Positions 4,427 through 7,324 of a stretch of DNA of 7,324 bases are shown here, piece by piece (the stretch's first letter is position 1; every line of letters starts with the position of its first letter). The translations under genes were made by a program, and so were the position numbers. Under the pieces are notes generated by a model. That model was not told the DNA's origin and did not search any database. It saw only the letters and a program-made list of their open reading frames with translations. Origin of the DNA: Candidatus Omnitrophota bacterium (lineage in GTDB: Bacteria > Omnitrophota > Gorgyraeia > Gygaellales > Profunditerraquicolaceae); assembly GCA_020052635.1 (NCBI GenBank), contig JAGVOR010000158.1, positions 1 to 7,324 on the forward strand. The letters run 5' to 3'.

Positions 4427-4953
4427 GAGAGATGGCCCGCTACGGTTTTACCCTGGCGCTGATTTGTTTAGTTGCCGCAGGTTTATTGGCAGCGGTTAAT
4501 GCGTTGACCGGCCCTAAGATTTTAGCGGCGGCAGCAGCTGAAGAACAGGCAGGTTTAAGCCAGGTTATGCCTTTGGCGGATAAATTTACTGCGGTTAAAC
4601 AGGGTACCGATGAAACAGTTTTGTATTATAAGGCATTTGATCGTCAGGATAAACTGATCGGTTTTGTTTTTAAGTCCGGAGGGAAAGGGTACTCTAGCGT
4701 AATCCAGAGTTTAACCGGGATGTTTCCGGATGGTAAAATCAGCGGGATAAAGATTATATCTTTAAATGAGACTCCGGGCTTGGGGATGCGGGTAACCGAA
4801 GAGCAGTTTACCGGGCAATTTAAAGGCCAGAACAGTATGGATCTTGCCGGGGTTCAGGCCATTACCGGAGCAACTATCTCTAGTTACGCGGTGATGGATT
4901 CGGTGATGCAGAAGGCAAAAGAAATAAAAGAGTTGATAAAAAATGATAAATAA
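4423..4953 (+). CDS. rnfG: Rnf complex subunit G (covalent FMN)
   Basis: RnfG is anchored by one N-terminal helix, with an FMN domain on the outer face of the membrane; it relays electrons within the complex. The 176 residues open with a basic start and a hydrophobic helix (about 9-30). The FMN-binding domain contains ETPGLG (116-121) and the flavinylation motif ITGATISS (147-154), where Thr151 is the expected phosphoester attachment point for FMN added by ApbE; no apbE gene lies in the window. The start overlaps rnfC by ATGA and is preceded by GAGGTGG (4412-4418). A second in-frame ATG three codons later is possible but the first has the better ribosome site. The gene comes before rnfD, whereas most known rnf operons have D before G. 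Confidence 0.93.
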   Translation: MREMARYGFTLALICLVAAGLLAAVNALTGPKILAAAAAEEQAGLSQVMPLADKFTAVKQGTDETVLYYKAFDRQDKLIGFVFKSGGKGYSSVIQSLTGMFPDGKISGIKIISLNETPGLGMRVTEEQFTGQFKGQNSMDLAGVQAITGATISSYAVMDSVMQKAKEIKELIKNDK

Positions 4954-5884
4954 CCTTATTGTTTCAGGCTCACCGCACATTCATAAGCCGGAGTCGGTGG
5001 CGCGGATTATGTGGACAGTGGTCATCAGCCTGATTCCTGCTTTGATCGCCGGGGTAATTATTTTTGGAGCCAATGCCCTGTGGGTGACTTTAGCGGCGGT
5101 AACGGCTGCGGTATTAACGGAATTAATCCTCGGGCTATGCACCAGGAAGAAGGTTACCGTTTTTGACGGCACGGCGGTAATCACCGGGATACTGTTGGCT
5201 TTTAACCTTCCTTCAGAGGTGCCTTTATGGCTGCCGATTGTGGGCGCGGTATTTTCCATCGCTATCGGCAAGGCGGTTTTTGGCGGCCTGGGGCAGAATA
5301 TTTTTAATCCGGCCCTGGTCGGCAGGGTTTTTTTAATGGCCTCCTGGCCCAAGTATATGACCACCTTTACTTTACCGTTTAATCTTGATGCGGTTACCAG
5401 TGCCACGCCGCTGGCGGCGCTCAAAGAAGGCAAGGTACTGGAACATATTTCATATTTAGATTTATTCCTGGGAAAGCACGGTGGATGCCTTGGGGAGGTT
5501 TGTATTCTGGCGCTGCTTCTCGGAGCCGCCCTGCTTTTTATTAAAAGGTATATCTCCTGGCATATACCTTTTACCTATATTTTGACTACGGGAGTGTTTG
5601 TTTATATCTTCGGCGGGGATAAGTTATTTAGCGGAGATTGGCTGTTTCATATTTTAAGCGGGGGGTTAATCCTGGGGGCATTTTTTATGGCTACGGATTA
5701 TGTGGCTACTCCGTTGACTGCTCGCGGCCAGTTAATCTTCGGGGTCGGCTGCGGTTTGCTTACTGCGGTTATCCGGCTCTGGGGAGGTTATCCGGAAGGC
5801 GTCTCTTATGCCATATTAATGATGAATGCCACCACCCCTTTTATTGACCGTTACACAAAAGTGCGGATTTACGGGACCAGATGA
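4943..5884 (+). CDS. rnfD: Rnf complex subunit D (membrane, covalent FMN)
   Basis: RnfD is a multi-helix membrane subunit homologous to NqrB and is thought to form part of the ion path. The 313 residues start with the family-like SGSPHIHKPESVARIMWTVV. They include VFDGTAVITGILLAFNLP (73-90), GGLGQNIFNPALVGRVF (114-130) and DAVTSATPLAALK (149-161), in which Thr155 is the likely covalent FMN site. They close with MATDYVATPLT and GGYPEGVSYAILMMNATTPF before a short cytoplasmic tail. Eight to ten membrane segments can be seen. The ATG overlaps the end of rnfG by 11 bases and has only a poor ribosome site, so translation is probably coupled. A 51-base gap follows before rnfE, the largest gap inside the rnf block. 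Confidence 0.95.
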   Translation: MINNLIVSGSPHIHKPESVARIMWTVVISLIPALIAGVIIFGANALWVTLAAVTAAVLTELILGLCTRKKVTVFDGTAVITGILLAFNLPSEVPLWLPIVGAVFSIAIGKAVFGGLGQNIFNPALVGRVFLMASWPKYMTTFTLPFNLDAVTSATPLAALKEGKVLEHISYLDLFLGKHGGCLGEVCILALLLGAALLFIKRYISWHIPFTYILTTGVFVYIFGGDKLFSGDWLFHILSGGLILGAFFMATDYVATPLTARGQLIFGVGCGLLTAVIRLWGGYPEGVSYAILMMNATTPFIDRYTKVRIYGTR

Positions 5885-5905
5885 CCCCGCGATTACACTC
5901 GGGGT
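5884..5905 (+). other. Small hairpin between rnfD and rnfE
   Basis: ACCCCG (5884-5889), beginning at the last base of the rnfD stop codon, pairs with CGGGGT (5900-5905) around a ten-base loop. No T-run follows, so it is not a terminator. It could protect the upstream message from exonucleases or mark an RNA processing site; it may also be incidental. Confidence 0.35.
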
Positions 5906-5935
5906 TATCCTAAAGCGAAGAAAGACAGTTAAAGA

Positions 5936-6529
5936 ATGAAAAATTTAATTAAAGAATTTACTAAAGGCATTATTAAAGAAAATCCTACTTTTGTTTTGGC
6001 TTTAGGGCTCTGTCCGACGCTGGCGGTTTCGGTATCGGTGGCTAACGCTATCGGGATGGGGATCGCCGCTACTTTCGTGCTTTTAGGTTCAAGTATAATC
6101 ATTTCACTGGTCCGGGATTTTATCCCGGATAGAATCCGCATACCCTGTTATATCGTGATCATTGCTACTTTCGTCACCATCGCGGAATTATGCATGAAGG
6201 CCTACAGCCCGGCCCTGGACCGTTCCCTGGGCATCTATGTCCCTCTGATTGTGGTTAACTGTATTGTGTTGGGACGGGCAGAAGCATATGCCTGCAAGAA
6301 TAACTTATCCCGTTCATTCTTTGATGGATTAGGCATGGGGGTGGGTTTTACTTTAGCGCTGATTTTAATCTCGGCGATCCGGGAATTTTTAGGGAGCGGA
6401 CAGCTTCTGGGGCATACCCTGGTTAAAGGATTTGAGCCGGTTTTTGTTTTCGGCATGCCCTCCGGAGCTTTACTGGTGATCGGGTTACTGTTGGGCCTGT
6501 TTAATCTACTTAAGGAAAAAAGGACATGA
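5936..6529 (+). CDS. rnfE: Rnf complex subunit E (membrane core)
   Basis: RnfE is an integral membrane subunit homologous to NqrD. With RnfA it forms an inverted pair that holds an intramembrane iron-sulfur centre by cysteines from each protein. The 197 residues begin with the typical NLIKEFTKGIIKENPTFVLA and have about six membrane helices. Cys26 in GLCPTLAV and Cys109 in VNCIVLGRAEAYA are the expected cluster ligands. The end, SAIREFLGSGQLLGH plus a last helix, is full length. The ribosome site is weak (A-rich, around 5916-5932). The start is chosen from the conserved N-terminus. The end overlaps rnfA by ATGA. Confidence 0.95.
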   Translation: MKNLIKEFTKGIIKENPTFVLALGLCPTLAVSVSVANAIGMGIAATFVLLGSSIIISLVRDFIPDRIRIPCYIVIIATFVTIAELCMKAYSPALDRSLGIYVPLIVVNCIVLGRAEAYACKNNLSRSFFDGLGMGVGFTLALILISAIREFLGSGQLLGHTLVKGFEPVFVFGMPSGALLVIGLLLGLFNLLKEKRT

Positions 6530-7134
6530 ACATCCAGGAATTCTTAACCATTTTCATCTCCGCGGTTTTTGTCTATAACGTTATCCTTTCGCGTTTCTTG
6601 GGCCTTTGCTCATTTATCGCTATCTCTAAAGAGACCAAGCCGGCATTAGCGATGAGCTCGGCGGTCATGTTTGTGATCGTGATGTCATCGATGATTACCT
6701 GGTTTGTTTACCGCTACCTGCTCCTGCCGTTTAACCTGGCCTACCTGCGCACGATTTCCTTTATCCTGGTAATTGCAACTTTTGTACAATTGGTAGAGAT
6801 GGTAATTAGAAAGGTCAGCCCTCAATTGTACCGGGCTTTTGGGATTTACCTGCCTTTAATTACTGTAAACTGCGCGGTATTAGGGGTGGCGGTATTGAAT
6901 ATCGATATGTTTTTCATTAATGGTAAAGCGGTGCAAGGGAGTTTTTATTATTCTGTTTTTCAAGGCGTATGCGTAGGTTTAGGGTATACCTTGGCGATGC
7001 TTTTGATGTCAGGGATCAGAGAACGGCTGGAACTTTGTAATGTCCCTAAACCTCTAAAGGATTTTCCTCTGGCCTTTATCATCGCCTCGGTGTTAAGTTT
7101 AAGCTTTATGGGCTTTAGCGGGTTTAAATTCTAA
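6526..7134 (+). CDS. rnfA: Rnf complex subunit A (membrane core)
   Basis: RnfA is the partner of RnfE and homologous to NqrE. The 202 residues show about six helices and the family hallmarks: VILSRFLGLCSFIAISKE (19-36, with Cys28), IATFVQLVEMVIRKVSP (83-99) and GIYLPLITVNCAVLGVAVLN (106-125, with Cys116), then GLGYTLAMLLMSGIRERLE. Cys28 and Cys116 are the likely ligands of the intramembrane Fe-S centre. AAGGA (6512-6516) lies nine bases before the ATG, a good ribosome site; the start overlaps rnfE by four bases. RnfB follows after four bases. Confidence 0.95.
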   Translation: MNIQEFLTIFISAVFVYNVILSRFLGLCSFIAISKETKPALAMSSAVMFVIVMSSMITWFVYRYLLLPFNLAYLRTISFILVIATFVQLVEMVIRKVSPQLYRAFGIYLPLITVNCAVLGVAVLNIDMFFINGKAVQGSFYYSVFQGVCVGLGYTLAMLLMSGIRERLELCNVPKPLKDFPLAFIIASVLSLSFMGFSGFKF

Positions 7135-7138
7135 ACCG

Positions 7139-7324
7139 ATGGAAATCTTAAGCGCAATTTTAGTTTTGGGGGTTTTAGGTTTAATTTTCGGTATCGGCCT
7201 GGCGGTTGCCTCCAGGAAGCTGGCGGTCGAGGCTAATCCGAAACTGGAGGAGGTGCAGCATTTGCTTCCCGGTTCCAATTGCGGAGGCTGCGGGAATCCG
7301 GGTTGTTTTGGTTTTGCCGAAAGC
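7139..7324 (+). CDS. rnfB: Rnf complex subunit B (N-terminal part)
   Basis: The first 62 codons of RnfB are present and the frame runs off the window. RnfB is the membrane-anchored iron-sulfur subunit that takes electrons from reduced ferredoxin. A single N-terminal helix (about residues 4-26, ILSAILVLGVLGLIFGIGLA) is followed by KLEEVQHLLPGSNCGGCGNP and GCFGFAES. This is the start of the four-cysteine [4Fe-4S] domain (C-x2-C-x4-C seen here; the fourth cysteine lies beyond the edge). The ATG is four bases after the rnfA stop with no clear ribosome site, so coupled re-initiation is likely. The ferredoxin-like domains expected further on cannot be checked. Confidence 0.93.
   Translation, partial: MEILSAILVLGVLGLIFGIGLAVASRKLAVEANPKLEEVQHLLPGSNCGGCGNPGCFGFAES

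Noticed and set aside
4981..5433. 150-codon minus-strand frame within rnfD
   Set aside because: It is opposite a well-supported rnfD and arises from codon bias; no ribosome site or recognisable domain.

Overview
The window looks like a chromosomal segment of an anaerobic or facultatively anaerobic bacterium of moderate G+C content. Short intergenic gaps, overlapping genes, a clostridial-style rnf block that starts with rnfC, and a Na+-symporter with a tiny partner protein all fit. The protein style (RnfC, RnfE, an NSS transporter, a bacterial CspA-type protein, tRNAs without encoded CCA) would suit an uncultured lineage such as Omnitrophota or a relative. That placement is an impression only and cannot be proved from this sequence.

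Layout. Bases 2-528 hold the C-terminal 140 residues of a sodium:neurotransmitter-symporter (SNF/NSS) family transporter, followed by a 32-residue single-helix protein of the MetS type. Bases 582-785 are a tRNA-Phe(GAA) unit whose transcript ends in a string of hairpins and a clean intrinsic terminator. Bases 786-1089 are A+T-rich with no convincing gene, but carry a promoter-like site and end at a bidirectional terminator. A CspA-family cold-shock gene lies on the minus strand (1149-1349). Its apparent promoter is about 200 bases upstream, and a terminator hairpin with a U-tract lies between promoter and gene, which suggests an attenuated leader. Bases 1663-1911 hold a strong promoter, a tRNA-Thr-like 5' fragment broken by an 85-bp palindromic element, and an intact tRNA-Thr(CGU).

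From 1923 to the end runs one tightly packed plus-strand gene series: an MFS exporter, then rnfC, rnfG, rnfD, rnfE, rnfA and the start of rnfB. Most junctions overlap or are only a few bases apart, pointing to one transcript. The Rnf complex is a membrane ferredoxin:NAD+ oxidoreductase that couples electron transfer to Na+ or H+ export. RnfB and RnfC carry Fe-S clusters on the cytoplasmic side, RnfG and RnfD carry covalent FMN, and RnfA and RnfE form the membrane core. An Na+ gradient made by such a pump could drive the NSS symporter at the left edge, though the coupling ion cannot be read here.

Points that stand out are the palindromic insertion in a tRNA-Thr copy, the terminator-containing csp leader, the C-G-D-E-A-B gene order (G before D), an RnfC that begins without the usual N-terminal GG-x-H-P motif, and an MFS gene that starts 11 bases behind a tRNA. 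I found no CRISPR array, transposase, phage gene or defence system.
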